DNA of 64,000 nucleotides from Batillaria attramentaria (taxonomy: Eukaryota; Mollusca; Gastropoda; Batillariidae), in NCBI GenBank assembly GCA_018292915.2, contig JACVVK020000191.1, positions 299,001 through 363,000 on the forward strand, given 5' to 3'. The position numbers were made by a program, and so were the translations under genes. Of the stretch, positions 1 to 9,908 are shown piece by piece. The notes under the pieces were generated by a model, which saw nothing but the letters and a program-made list of their open reading frames with translations, did no database searches and had not been told where the DNA came from. The stretch's first letter is position 1. Each line of letters opens with the position of its first letter.

Positions 1-370
1 AAGCGTGCAAATCGAGATTTCTGACACTTTTTGGAGTTAGTGCGCTTGACAGTTTGAGCCACAATCAGACTGGAAGTGGTGCAATTGAGAAGAGCAATGT
101 TTGGGGCAACATCCTAGTCCATTTTGGTTAAATTCGTAAATGGTATATGAGATTTTATTTACTACTGTCCAAGGTAACCCGAAATCAAGGGTGGTCCTTA
201 ACTTGTTGGTAGTATTTGGTAGTATATGAGTGTGCGCACGCGCGGGGGTGGGGATAGTCAACACAGCTTGCCCACACCGTATTAGCCATTTCATTAAACT
301 GTATTAAATAACACATCACTAGACTATGGGCCTGCGCGCGAACACACACACTTCTCTCTCTCTCTCTCTC

Positions 371-507
371 TGGCGTTGGACTTCTGATGCTCGGGTCGTG
401 AGTTCTTATCCCGGCTGGGGCCAAATATTTGTGCTGGCTTTTTCACTGTTGCCCCGTCTTTGATATCACCCGTATGTGGTGGAAAAGGACGTTAAACCCC
501 AAAACAC
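371..507 (+). mobile_element. SINE copy, 5' truncated
   Basis: From GGCGTTGGACTTCTGATGCT through the diverged B box (GAGTTCTTATCCC) and the common body to GGACGTTAAACCCCAAAACA. The A-box half is replaced by a (TC)n run at 353-370. It is followed by the (CA)n tract at 529-587. Confidence 0.85.
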
Positions 508-524
508 AAGCCACCCCCACCCCT

Positions 525-588
<64 letters not shown>

Positions 589-1526
589 GTTTGAAAATCA
601 GACGGTATTTGACACTACTGCGAGGTCCGTTGAGTGCGACTTTATTTGTACCGGGCAGTTCAGAATATATACATGTCCACAAGCTGAAGCTATAATCTAC
701 GAAATACCGTGACTGTTTGGATGAAGGTAAATGTAAACTGATAACGTTCCCACGTTGACTGGATACACGAGGATAAGATCGCATCTGGGGTGGGGCCTGT
801 GTTTGCATTATAGACCATAGCAACTCAGCATCTTCTTCTCTTGCACCGATAGGTATTTCTGGAGGTGGGGGGGGGGGGATGCTAACCTTCATGCTGCAAT
901 TCTCAAACTTAGGTACACTGCTAAAAAAAAAGTCAAGGACCACTTGCAAAAACATGCACAACTTACAAAAAAATCATTCGAATTTTCTGAAATTTTCACA
1001 AAATGTAGCTTGAACACATGGCTTTAACTTCCTTCAAATTCACAGAATTTTGTCCATGGACTGTTGAGAATCCATTGTTAAAAGATGACTGGGCAGAATT
1101 TTTAAATTCACATGACACTCAATGCAAGGGAAGTCACTGACAAAAAGTGCCAGTATCGATTGTCTCCAAGACAGGCATATAATTCAGTGCAGTGACGTCG
1201 ATAGAGCCACCCAGAGTCCTCAGCACATCCTGGAGGGTATACCCTGCCACTCCAGATGCAGCAGCAACACCAGCTGTTACAGACGTCCCTTATAAAGTCT
1301 TTGGCACAATCATCTGTTTCTGTTAACACGCGTCGTTAGATGACAACATTGAAACAAGCGTTCATCGTGCCCATGGTCTCCCCATCAGTATACAATCTTA
1401 AAAAAAAACCCTGATGTGAAGGACTGCAAAGGCTGTGGGAGTAGTCCCACCCTAAGCACACAGTCACATCGCAACATTGAAATGTGAATTTATATGCCTG
1501 CCCCACTGCCGCTGATAATCATTTAA

Positions 1527-1557
<31 letters not shown>

Positions 1558-1690
1558 ACAAACACACCCTTTCCCCTCGTGCCTGTGCACGTGTTGCCTG
1601 CAAGAGATAAACCCACTGGTTCTCGTGCAAATTTCATCGTCTTAAGGTTGATTGTCCTACTCTTCTCTTTGACAAGGCGGGGAAAGAAAT
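508..1690. other. no gene recognised
   Basis: Holds a (CA)n tract, a poly-C/(CA)n run at 1518-1565 and otherwise plain sequence. No domain, splice pattern or repeat relative seen. 1-370 is likewise unassigned. Confidence 0.5.
529..587. repeat. (CA)n microsatellite
   Basis: About 29 CA units following a SINE. Open frames read through it on both strands are artefacts. Confidence 0.97.
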
Positions 1691-1699
1691 CTAAAGCAG

Positions 1700-1987
1700 T
1701 TTTTCCTGATTCCTTGGCTCCAGACAATCTTCTCCTTCTTCGTTCCCTGTACTGGACTCAGATGTAGTTTTGATGAATTCGGCGGTCTTTAGGACTGCAG
1801 TTTTGGTGCCCCAGAGTTTATCTGTTAGCGTTGCTCCAATTAGCCAAAGCTGTGTCCTTGCCTCTTGGAAAAGGGGGCAGGACTGCAGGATGTTCTTTGC
1901 GGTCTGAGGGGCTGTCCCGCATGGGCATTCTGGTGAATGTGTGAGCCCAAGGCGGTACAGAGGTGGGCGCGCAGTCTGCAGTGGGTG
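1700..1987 (-). mobile_element. I-like LINE 3' coding fragment
   Basis: The minus strand reads LYRLGLTHSPECPCGTAPQT followed by AKNILQSCPLFQEARTQLW and later AEFIKTT. This matches the Cys/His C-terminal tail that follows RNase H in I-like LINEs. It is probably the same family as 4712-6180. It ends where the SINE at 1988 begins. Confidence 0.75.
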
Positions 1988-2143
1988 TGGTATTTGGGAG
2001 TTTAACGTCCTTTTCCACCACATACGGGTGATATCAAAGACGGGGCTACGATGAAAAAGCCAGCAAAAATATTTGGCCTCCAGCCGGGATTTGAACTCAC
2101 GAACCCAGCATTGGAAGTCCAATTCGGCCACCCCTGCTCCCCG
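1988..2143 (-). mobile_element. SINE copy adjoining an I-like LINE fragment
   Basis: The minus-strand copy shows the body (TTTAACGTCCTTTTCCACCA on the plus strand), then the tRNA-like B box (complement of GGGATTTGAACTC) and the A-box side ending CCCCTGCTCCCCG. It is diverged and a target duplication was not clear. Confidence 0.85.
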
Positions 2144-2464
2144 TTCGAAAGCGAAAAATGGTGGTCTGTTGGCGACGCTGGAGCTGTCAAATGGGGGATT
2201 GTGTTTGGCTGTCCAGATTATCCTTTAGTGGCGTTTGACCAGAGTTTTGGTGTAATGATAATAATAGTATGGGTAGATTAATTATAATAATAACAATAAT
2301 AATATGGGTATTTAAGGGACGCCCTACCTCCCGCTCAGGGCGCCTTACAATCAAAACGGACTCATTCACCCAGAAACACACGCAACATGTTATCTCCACG
2401 TATACATTTAACTACAAACACATAATGTGCAGCATCATACGCAGCCTCCCATGCACCCGGCTCC

Positions 2465-2481
2465 TACACACACACACACAC

Positions 2482-2536
<55 letters not shown>
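2465..2536. repeat. (CA)n microsatellite
   Basis: About 36 units with one CG interruption. Confidence 0.97.
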
Positions 2537-2538
<2 letters not shown>

Positions 2539-2699
2539 GGTGTTTGTTCTGACATGAGTTTCCGAGTGTCAGCGGCAGAACAAAGCTGTCTGGAGGGAGT
2601 GTAAAGCTAAAGCAAAGAAGACGGATATGGAGGACAGGAGGAGGTGTCACAGTTGTAGGCAAGGGATGAGATCTTATACTGAATTCTAGAGGACACAGG

Positions 2700-3702
2700 C
2701 AGCCAGTGCAGAGTGCGAAGGGATGTGACATGGTCTGATTTCTTTGCTCTAAGAACAAATGGCGGTAGCATTCTGAACCTTTTGAAGTCTGTTTAGGAGG
2801 AACTGAAGACAGCCGGCCAGGAGGGCATTGCAGTAGTCCATCTTCGACAGGACGAAAGACTTTAGTTGCATCCTCAATGTAAAGTATTGGCGGATTGAGG
2901 CAATGCGTCTCAACTCAATATACGCAGACTTACAGACGTTTGTGACCTGATTACTCGTTGACAGGCTGCTGTCCAGAGTTACACCTAAGTTTTTAACATG
3001 AACTGCACTGTGGAACTGCATATCTCAATGGACTGAAGGAGTGACACTGACCGGGAAATTCTCGGTGAGGCAACAATCATGGCCTCGGTTTTGTCCTCAT
3101 TTGAGGTCATCCATGGTTTAATTTCAGTAATACTCTTAATGGTGTCTGAATCTGATCGGGGGGGGGGGGGGGGGGCAGTTATGAAGCTGTGTGTCGTCCG
3201 CAAAAGCGTGGTACGATATGGAGAAGTGTTCAATGACCTGGGAGAGCAGATGGACATACAGTGTGAACACCACAGGCCCAAGGACGGACCCCTGATGGAC
3301 GCCGAACTGTAGAACAGTCGGATCTGACAGCAGATCAGACAGTCTGGCTTCGGTCCGTTAAATAGGAGTTAAACCATGCCAGAGCAGTTTCATGTACGCA
3401 AAAAACATGCTGAAGCCTGTGAAGAAGAAACTGATGGTCAATGGTCCAAAGCTGTGGAAAGATTCAGCAGCGTGAGAACAGAAACTTTACTATAATCAAG
3501 AGGTCATTCACTATTTTCAAGAGTGCAGTTTCAGTGGAGTGACCGGGGCGGTAAGCAGACTGATACAGGCTCTAAATGTTGTCCGAGTTTAGATGCTGGA
3601 GAGGCTGAGAGAGAACAATTTTCTCAGTGATCTTGGACAGGAACAGGACACAGCCCGATAATTCTTAAGACTGTTGGGATCGAGAGAGAGTTTTTGAGAA
3701 GC
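2700..3702 (-). mobile_element. L2/CR1-like LINE fragment (reverse transcriptase)
   Basis: The decayed minus-strand RT shows LKNYRAVSC near 3660, HQGSVLGPVVFTLYVHLLS, catalytic HAFADDTQLH near 3190-3215, then KPWMTSNEDKTEAMIVASPR and VKNLGVTLDSSLS with MDYCNALLAG at 2790-3010. These are motifs of L2/CR1/jockey-type reverse transcriptases. Stops and frame changes throughout; a poly-G tract (3158-3175) lies within it. The solo LTR abuts its upstream end. Confidence 0.85.
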
Positions 3703-3707
3703 GGTTT

Positions 3708-4706
3708 TGTCACGACCGTGTGTGCTGCAATGTATAGGTGTAAGAGGTGCGTGCTCTTTCTTTACTCTCACTCACACGCAGTCGCACAACAGAAACTGAT
3801 ACTGAGACGTGCGGGGATTCACACCACCACAATATTATTGACAAGACGAACAGTCATTGCATAACACGTCACAGTACAGCTACAATACCAATCAAGAACA
3901 GGCAAGGTAATCAATCAGGGCAATAAATACTATGCCTAAATACGAATAATATAAATAATTGTATCTAAGAGCGCTCAGAGCATTTTAACGTGCACGGGAT
4001 GGTACCTCCAACGATGGTCAAGCGCGCAGACGTGCAGATGTGCAGATGTGCAGTTCACAAGCCGCAGACAACACCACAGGCGGCGGAAAATAGAACTGGC
4101 TCGGCAGCTCTACAAAAGCATCACGGCAACCGCTGATGCTCTAGTGGACCAGCACCCACGCTGAATCCCACATACGGGCAGTCAAGCTCCCTCCCCTTCA
4201 GTCGTCGCAGGGCCAAGAAATCCTCCACGGGACAAGGGACTACAGGGCAGCTTCTGGCTCCCGAAAACAGCCACTCGGGCTAGAACCCCTCCATATGCAA
4301 GATGCGAGGGGTTATGACGGTAGACCGTAAAGACAGCGGACGAGAAGAAGTGTCAGACTCTTGAACGGACGTGTCGGTACTACCGGGCCAAATGCGAATA
4401 GCAAGTGAATAGCAATGGTTTTTATACTGTTAGGGCGAATAGGGTGAGTATCGCACAGGATACACCTGCATCACGTGTAAAACGGGTTACCTGTATCGAC
4501 TTAAACAAGGGAAACGGACAGGTCAGCATATTATACACAAATGTCCCGTGTAAAACCTTCACCAAGGGATACATGCGTGGCCCGTGCAGAAAACAAGGCA
4601 CGTGTACCACACAGAACATAGTTACGATGCATACGGAAATCATACCAACCCGTCATACGGAAATCATAACAGCACATGATTTACCCTAAGTCACGCATCC
4701 GTGACA
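3708..4706 (+). mobile_element. solo LTR (999 bp)
   Basis: The segment begins TGTCACGACCG and ends CGTGACA. The exact 5-bp direct repeat GGTTT lies at 3703-3707 and 4707-4711. TG...CA ends, a 5-bp duplication, about 1 kb length, an AATAAA near 3923 and no internal coding region are the marks of a solo LTR left by LTR-LTR recombination. A Ty3-type origin is possible (TGTCACG start) but not shown. Orientation follows AATAAA and is tentative. Confidence 0.78.
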
Positions 4707-4711
4707 GGTTT

Positions 4712-6180
4712 CACTAAAGCAGAACACACAGGGTAATGTGCCAGAGGAACAGAGATTCATTGATCATATTTGCTGGCAACAACTCATCAAGACTCATAAG
4801 AGAAGACTGGTAGGGAGTGGCACTACCCTTCTCTGTAGGAGCTGCCGTGGTTGCTCTTTTCTGCTGCTCGACTTAGCGAGTATGTCTTCCTCTTTGTTCC
4901 CTGTGAGACCGCAGTGAGCAGGGATCCACAGTACAGCGACCTTCACCTGCTGTGAGAGGGCAGTGTGTCTCTTTCCAGCTGCTCCCTGCGTGACTGCAAG
5001 CTGTGGACGATCGATTTGCAGTCAATTCGGACGACAATATGTGTTGGCAGAGGTGATTCTATGCTGATGAGTCCGGCAGCTTCACGGAGATCGGTAACTT
5101 CAGCTCTGTAATTCGTTGACAGTTATCCATCAGGCAAGGAGCTTGGTGTGGTGTGGCCGTTTGTGTGGCGGATTAGGACCCCCCTTCCTCCGTTCCTTAC
5201 TGTGGCATCAGAGGACCTGTGTATGCGCGTGTCCAGACTCACGCGTTGTAGACCCGGTCCAGCATTTCCAGCGTGAGGAACCTGAGGGTGGGCGTGGCGT
5301 GTGGTTGGTCTTCCTTGCTGGTCACTCCTGGGACGTCTGTAACAAAGAGCACACCTTCGAGGTTGGTGTCCCATTCCTCATCAGCTTGGAGAGGCTCATA
5401 TTCTTCAGGTGCGGTTGGCAGGATGTCCATGTGTGTTCTCATCAGCTATTTCGCCAGGTGGTTGAAGCTGCCTCTTTTCATTCGGTTCTTTATGGGCTCT
5501 TGGAGATAACAGGTTGGCAGGATGAGTGGGCAGCCGTTTCAGTTTTTTTTACTCTGGGTGAGATCTTTCTCGTGTCTTCGTAGGTCAAGGGAATGGAGCC
5601 CTGTGGTTGTCTTGAGCCCGCCTGTGATGATCTGCATGCCCGTGTTCTGCATTTTGGCCAACCTGTTAGTGTTGCTCTTTGCCGGCTGCGGGGGGGGAGC
5701 AAGGGTGGCCGAATGGTAGAGCGTTGGACTTCCAGTGCTCGGGTCGGGAGTTCGAATCCCGGCTGGGGCCAAATATTTGTGCTGGCTTTTTCATCGTTGC
5801 CCCGTCTTTGATATCACCCGTGTGTGGTGGAAAAGGACGTTAAACCCTCAACACCCACCCTCTTTGCATACTCCATCACGAGACGTACTTTCCCTATGTA
5901 CACCCTCTTGAAGATCGTGCTGTTGGCTCCACGCTAGGTGCCGGCCAGTTTCTTCATACGGGAGAGTCTTCTTGTGGCCGTTGTCTCCATCTCTCTGATG
6001 TGCGGGTCCCAGGTCAGTTTCTTGTCAAGTTTTGTTCCAAGGTATGTAGGGTTGTCTTCTTGGGGGATTTCCTGGTTGTTGATAGTCAGTTTGAGAGTCT
6101 CCTTGGCGTCTGAGAGAGAAGCAAGTGGCCAGTCTTATGGCTGTGGATGGTGACACACCAGTCCATCGCCCATTTCAATT
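4712..6180 (-). mobile_element. I-like LINE fragment with RNase H domain (minus strand), split by a SINE
   Basis: Read from the right, the minus strand gives an RT thumb region (DNPTYLGTKLDKKLTWDPHI; RRLSRMKKLAGT). This is interrupted by SINE 5683-5859, then continues NRLAKMQNTGMQIITGGLKT and TPTLRFLTLEMLDRVY. A decayed RNase H region follows, with a recognisable WIPAHCGLTGNKEED. RT plus RNase H is the layout of the I group of LINEs. Many frameshifts and stops show it is old. A solo LTR lies against its lower end. Confidence 0.82.
5683..5859 (+). mobile_element. tRNA-derived SINE, full length, in the I-like LINE
   Basis: It carries an A box (TGGCCGAATGG) and a B box (GAGTTCGAATCCC), then the shared body CCAAATATTTGTGCTGGC through AAAAGGACGTTAAACCC. 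An 8-bp direct repeat, CTCTTTGC (5675-5682 and 5860-5867), fits a target duplication. Removing the SINE brings the two halves of the LINE thumb region together. Confidence 0.92.
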
Positions 6181-6814
6181 CCATTCATTATCCCAATTTG
6201 CACAGCTTGTTATTAAACAGCGGCACTAAACACACATCAGACCTAAACGAATAAATACATATAAGATGCCCCCCCCCCCCCCCATGTATAATTATAGAAA
6301 AGTCATCAGCACATCACATACCTTAAGAACTAAATACACAAGAAACTGCATGTAGATGGGCCTAAATAATTTCAATATGAGGTTAGCAACCTTAACGGTT
6401 ATTTGGGGGTGGTGTTGATGGCCTCTTGCATTCTTAGTGTAGTGGTAGATTCAGAGGCATTCCACATCGCAAAGTCGTCAGCATGCAGGGCTCTGGAGAT
6501 GTGTCTGGACAGGCTGCTGGTGGTACTGGTATTTCCTAACGAGTCGGTATTCGATCAAGTTATGTGGTGTAATGGCTTTATCCTCCTTTTTTCTCCCATT
6601 CATAGTGCATTCTGAGCGTTTACCCCTCTAAGAGATGCAGGCTGAAAGCAGCACATAGCAAACGCTCTGAAATGGTCACCACATCAGGACAAAACACAAT
6701 AAAGAGCGCTTTTCTATGCATTGCAAGCAATACGTCAGTTCATTTAAAAACAAAAACAAAAAAAACAACAACAACCCTCAAACCCAAAGAAAAACACACT
6801 GAAGTTCTAAACTT

Positions 6815-6870
6815 CGAGTGTGTCAAAAGCTGCTGATAAATCCAGCAGGGACAAGATGAGACACCACCGT
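6815..6870 (-). mobile_element. tiny LINE reverse transcriptase remnant
   Basis: On the minus strand LSLLDLSAAFDTLEV matches the RT motif LLDLSAAFDT(I)DH of L2/CR1-like LINEs. Nothing else of the element is recognisable here. Confidence 0.55.
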
Positions 6871-7387
6871 GAGTGTCTGTCACTTAGGCGACCAACTGTT
6901 GTTAACGACCGTTTCTGTCTGGCCCAATGGGTGGTCGCCCAAAAGAGGCTGTACTGTAGTTCACCTGAAACGATTTTGATAATTATGATGAAATAAAGCA
7001 TTCACGGGCCTCCGATGGCTATATACCGAGATTATCTCCATCCCACCCCACCTTTATTTCATGTGTTTGTCTGCCTGATTAACTGGAACAGATAACCTGT
7101 GGCTACTTCTTCAGCCAGACATTACGGAACAAAATCGCCTTCTTGGAATCCCGGAAGGGGCAGAGCTACGGGCATCAAAATGCTGGCGGGAGTCAAATCC
7201 TTGAGACACACACCGTTTCAAGCATACAATGAACAAAATTGTTGTTGCTGTGATGTCAAAAGCCCACACAGCCTAAACGTGAACATGACCTAGACATCGT
7301 GGAGAGGCCACAGAGCTGAGTTCGTGAAAAAGCATCGCCATTAATCGCATGTGTAAGTTTTCAGCCACTTTCTTAAAATCTTTCAGA

Positions 7388-7700
7388 TAAACTGTGTGAC
7401 CTTGACCTTCGGGCAAGCCCATTCTGTTATAGATATATCGTTTTACACTTCCACAACTGCATTACATTTTGGTGACTGTTGCTGCCCCGCCTATGTCAAA
7501 ATTCAATAAATAAAAAAAGTCAGTTCCTGGAATCCCACCCAATATCTTGTTGAAAGGGTCAAGGTCACTCAAAAAGGTGAACTTAAAGATCCTTATACAC
7601 CAACTTTTGTGCGAAATTTCATGTCTGGTGATTGTGGTCAAGAGAACAAATCAGTCTATTCCCATGACCTTGAAGCAAGGTCATCCAAATCCCAAGACAT
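7388..7700 (+). repeat. diverged nuclear-receptor-motif repeat fragment
   Basis: Contains TGACCTTGACCTTCGGGCAA, GGTCAAGGTCACTCAAAAAGG and CATGACCTTGAAGCAAGGTC in the order and spacing of the larger family, but otherwise diverged. Termini not seen. Confidence 0.55.
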
Positions 7701-9199
7701 GAATGAACTTTATGCCAACAATTCCTGTGCTAAATTTGATGTCCCTCCTATTGACAGTTGCTGAGAAATGAGATCTATCCTTCTGCCACTACTATTGTCC
7801 ATGTCCAAAACAGCATATATTTGAGGCCTTGTAGTAGCATTGTTAGATTCTGATTCATAAAGGGGAGAAGAAAAAAAAAGTGTAAGCTGTGCATACTGAC
7901 ACTCAGCTAGCACAAAAATAGAGAAGTGGCACCAGTGAATGTTTACATTTTATACCTCCAAAAATGCCAATTCGTGCAATTTGAAGCGCTCAAAGCGTGA
8001 TATGGCAATATTAAAGTATTAATTACTAAATTAAAATATCTAATGGGCAGGTACCCATGTCCCGTTTAGCATCAATTTTGTAGTGTAGTTGAGAGTACAC
8101 AGATGTATAATCTAAATACAGTCAAACACGCTTAAGCCGAACTCGCTCGGGGAATGGAAAATCGTTTCGCTTATCCGAGTTTCTGCATATCCGAGTTCGG
8201 ATAAGCCAAACTTTCCCGAGAAATCACCCTGCAGTTCGGCTTAACCGAGTTTTTTTCAGGATCAGTTGTAAAATCACTTGGAATGTTTGTAAAAAGTTTT
8301 TTTGTTTTTTTTTTTAAAAGAGAATATCTTTGCTTCCCTTTGCAACTGAAACATCGAATGGATAATTTTGCGAAAGTTTGCAGACGTGTATGCTGCTTTT
8401 CTATGGGCAAATGTATACTATATGTATATGGAAATGTGTATAATGGCAACGGTCTGAGAGACACGGGTCGAGCTTATTGATTCCTGAGACTAGTAACACA
8501 GACAAAACTTTCTCAGTCTCTCTGTGCGTGGTGTGTGTGCGTGCGTGCGTTTAAATGAATAAGATCAAAACAGTGACAAGTTATAAGTGCTTTCTTCAGT
8601 GGGGCTTTATTAAAAAAACAACAACAAACAAACCATAAAACTAAATGGTGAAAACACACACACACAAATGCAGTCGCATTGCTGTACGCACAAATCAATG
8701 TACGCTCCACTCCGAGTCGGTTCCTGCACTCCCCCCCCCCCCCCACACACACAAGCATTCATTCTAGAGCTGTGAACCGGTTCAAAAATCCAAACCGGTT
8801 TTTAACCGGTTTTTTAATATTAAACCGGTTTTTTAAACCGGCGTTTTTTTTCCGGTTCAGTCATCACCAAAAGGTGTTTGAGTTCTTGGCGTTTTATGCG
8901 ATGCATGTTCATATATATGTGTGTGTGTTCAAGTGCATCAGCGATCAGACTGCAGTAAACTGATTGCTAGTCGTCAAAAATAAATCCTGGCTAAACAAAC
9001 AAACACACAAAACGAACAAACAAACACACAAAACGAACAAACAAGAAAAAAGAGGAGGAGAAGAAGTGCGGAAAAAATGTCAACAACATTCCCCCCCCCC
9101 CCCCCACTCCTCCTCCTCCCCCAACCCCAGCTTAGGTTACAGAGTAGGATACAGACGAGACTACAAGATCTGCAGATACGTTACAAGAATTCCAGCGGC

Positions 9200-9345
9200 C
9201 GCCAAGAAGAAATTAGAAGAAACAAGGAGGAACGGCCCCGTCCTACAAAGTTGTTTCTCCAAACTTCATTTTATTTTGTCTGTTTTGTTGTCGGTTCTCC
9301 CCTCTCCAAGTTCTACCAATGACACTAGATCCTCTACGACCTCGA
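9200..9345. repeat. dispersed segment shared (inverted) with 43895-44075
   Basis: GAACGGCCCCGTCCTACAAA followed by GTTGTTTCTCCAAACTTC ... GGTTCTCCCCTCTCCAAGTT matches, on the opposite strand, the block 43895-44075 (CTTGGAGAGGGGAGAACCGG ... GGAGAAACAACTTTGTAGGA). Family unknown. Confidence 0.75.
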
Positions 9346-9433
9346 CCGATTAGCCACGTGACTGGGGGTGGGGGGTGGGGCCGGGTGGGGGAAGAAGGGA
9401 GGGAGAGAGAGAGAGGCAGAGAGGTTGGGTGGG

Positions 9434-9599
9434 TGGGTGTTTAGGAGTTAAACGTCCTTTTCCACCACATAAAGGTGATATCAAAGACGGGGCAACGAGA
9501 AAAAGGCCAGCACAAATATTTGGCCCCAGCGGCCGGGATTTGAACTCTCGGCCCAAGCATTGAAAGTCCAACGCTCTACCATTCGGCCACCCTGGCTCC
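9434..9599 (-). mobile_element. SINE copy inside the hAT-type element
   Basis: The full body and tRNA-like head lie on the minus strand, with boxes visible as the complements of GGGATTTGAACTC and CTACCATTCGGCCA. It is flanked by (GA)n runs on both sides, which hide any target duplication. Confidence 0.9.
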
Positions 9600-9646
9600 C
9601 CAGAGAGAGAGAGAGAGAGAGACGTCAGTTCCGTGAACTAAACATT

Positions 9647-9908
9647 TGACGTCAGCCTCAGGCAGGTCGTCATACAGAGAGAGAGAGAGATGACGTCAAT
9701 TCCGTGAAATAAACTTTTGACGTCAGCCTCTAGCACTGAGATGGTCTGAGGATGCTTGTTCATGTCTTGTGATTTCCCTCTTGGCTTTGTGACTTCTCCG
9801 ACTGAATTATTTTTCACATGAAATCTGGAAGATCTAGAGGGCTGATGAAATGTCGGAAGCAGTGACGATACTTGCAGATTTTGTCTGTGAACCAAACATT
9901 TGACGTCA
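9647..9908. promoter_or_regulatory. cluster of four perfect CRE palindromes (TGACGTCA)
   Basis: TGACGTCA occurs at 9647-9654, 9691-9698, 9718-9725 and 9901-9908, within a partly tandem-duplicated part of the hAT-type element. The octamer is the CREB/ATF consensus. No gene is seen nearby, so any function is speculative. Confidence 0.4.

Larger units (their letters stand above)
6181..8116. other. no gene recognised; minor repeat fragments
   Basis: Apart from the RT remnant at 6815 and the motif repeat at 7388 there is a block at 6885-6960 (GGTGGTCGCCCAAAAGAGGC). It resembles sequences near 15912 (TTTTGGGCGACCACCC) and 17660 (CGCCCAAAAGAGG), perhaps ends of a further TIR family. Confidence 0.45.

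Noticed and set aside
443..961. 172-codon minus-strand open frame through the (CA)n tract
   Set aside because: Poly-Val/Cys created by the microsatellite; no domain.
5697..5762. Possible tRNA gene (good A and B boxes)
   Set aside because: The tRNA-like head continues into a body shared with five other copies and no proper acceptor stem was seen; it is a SINE.
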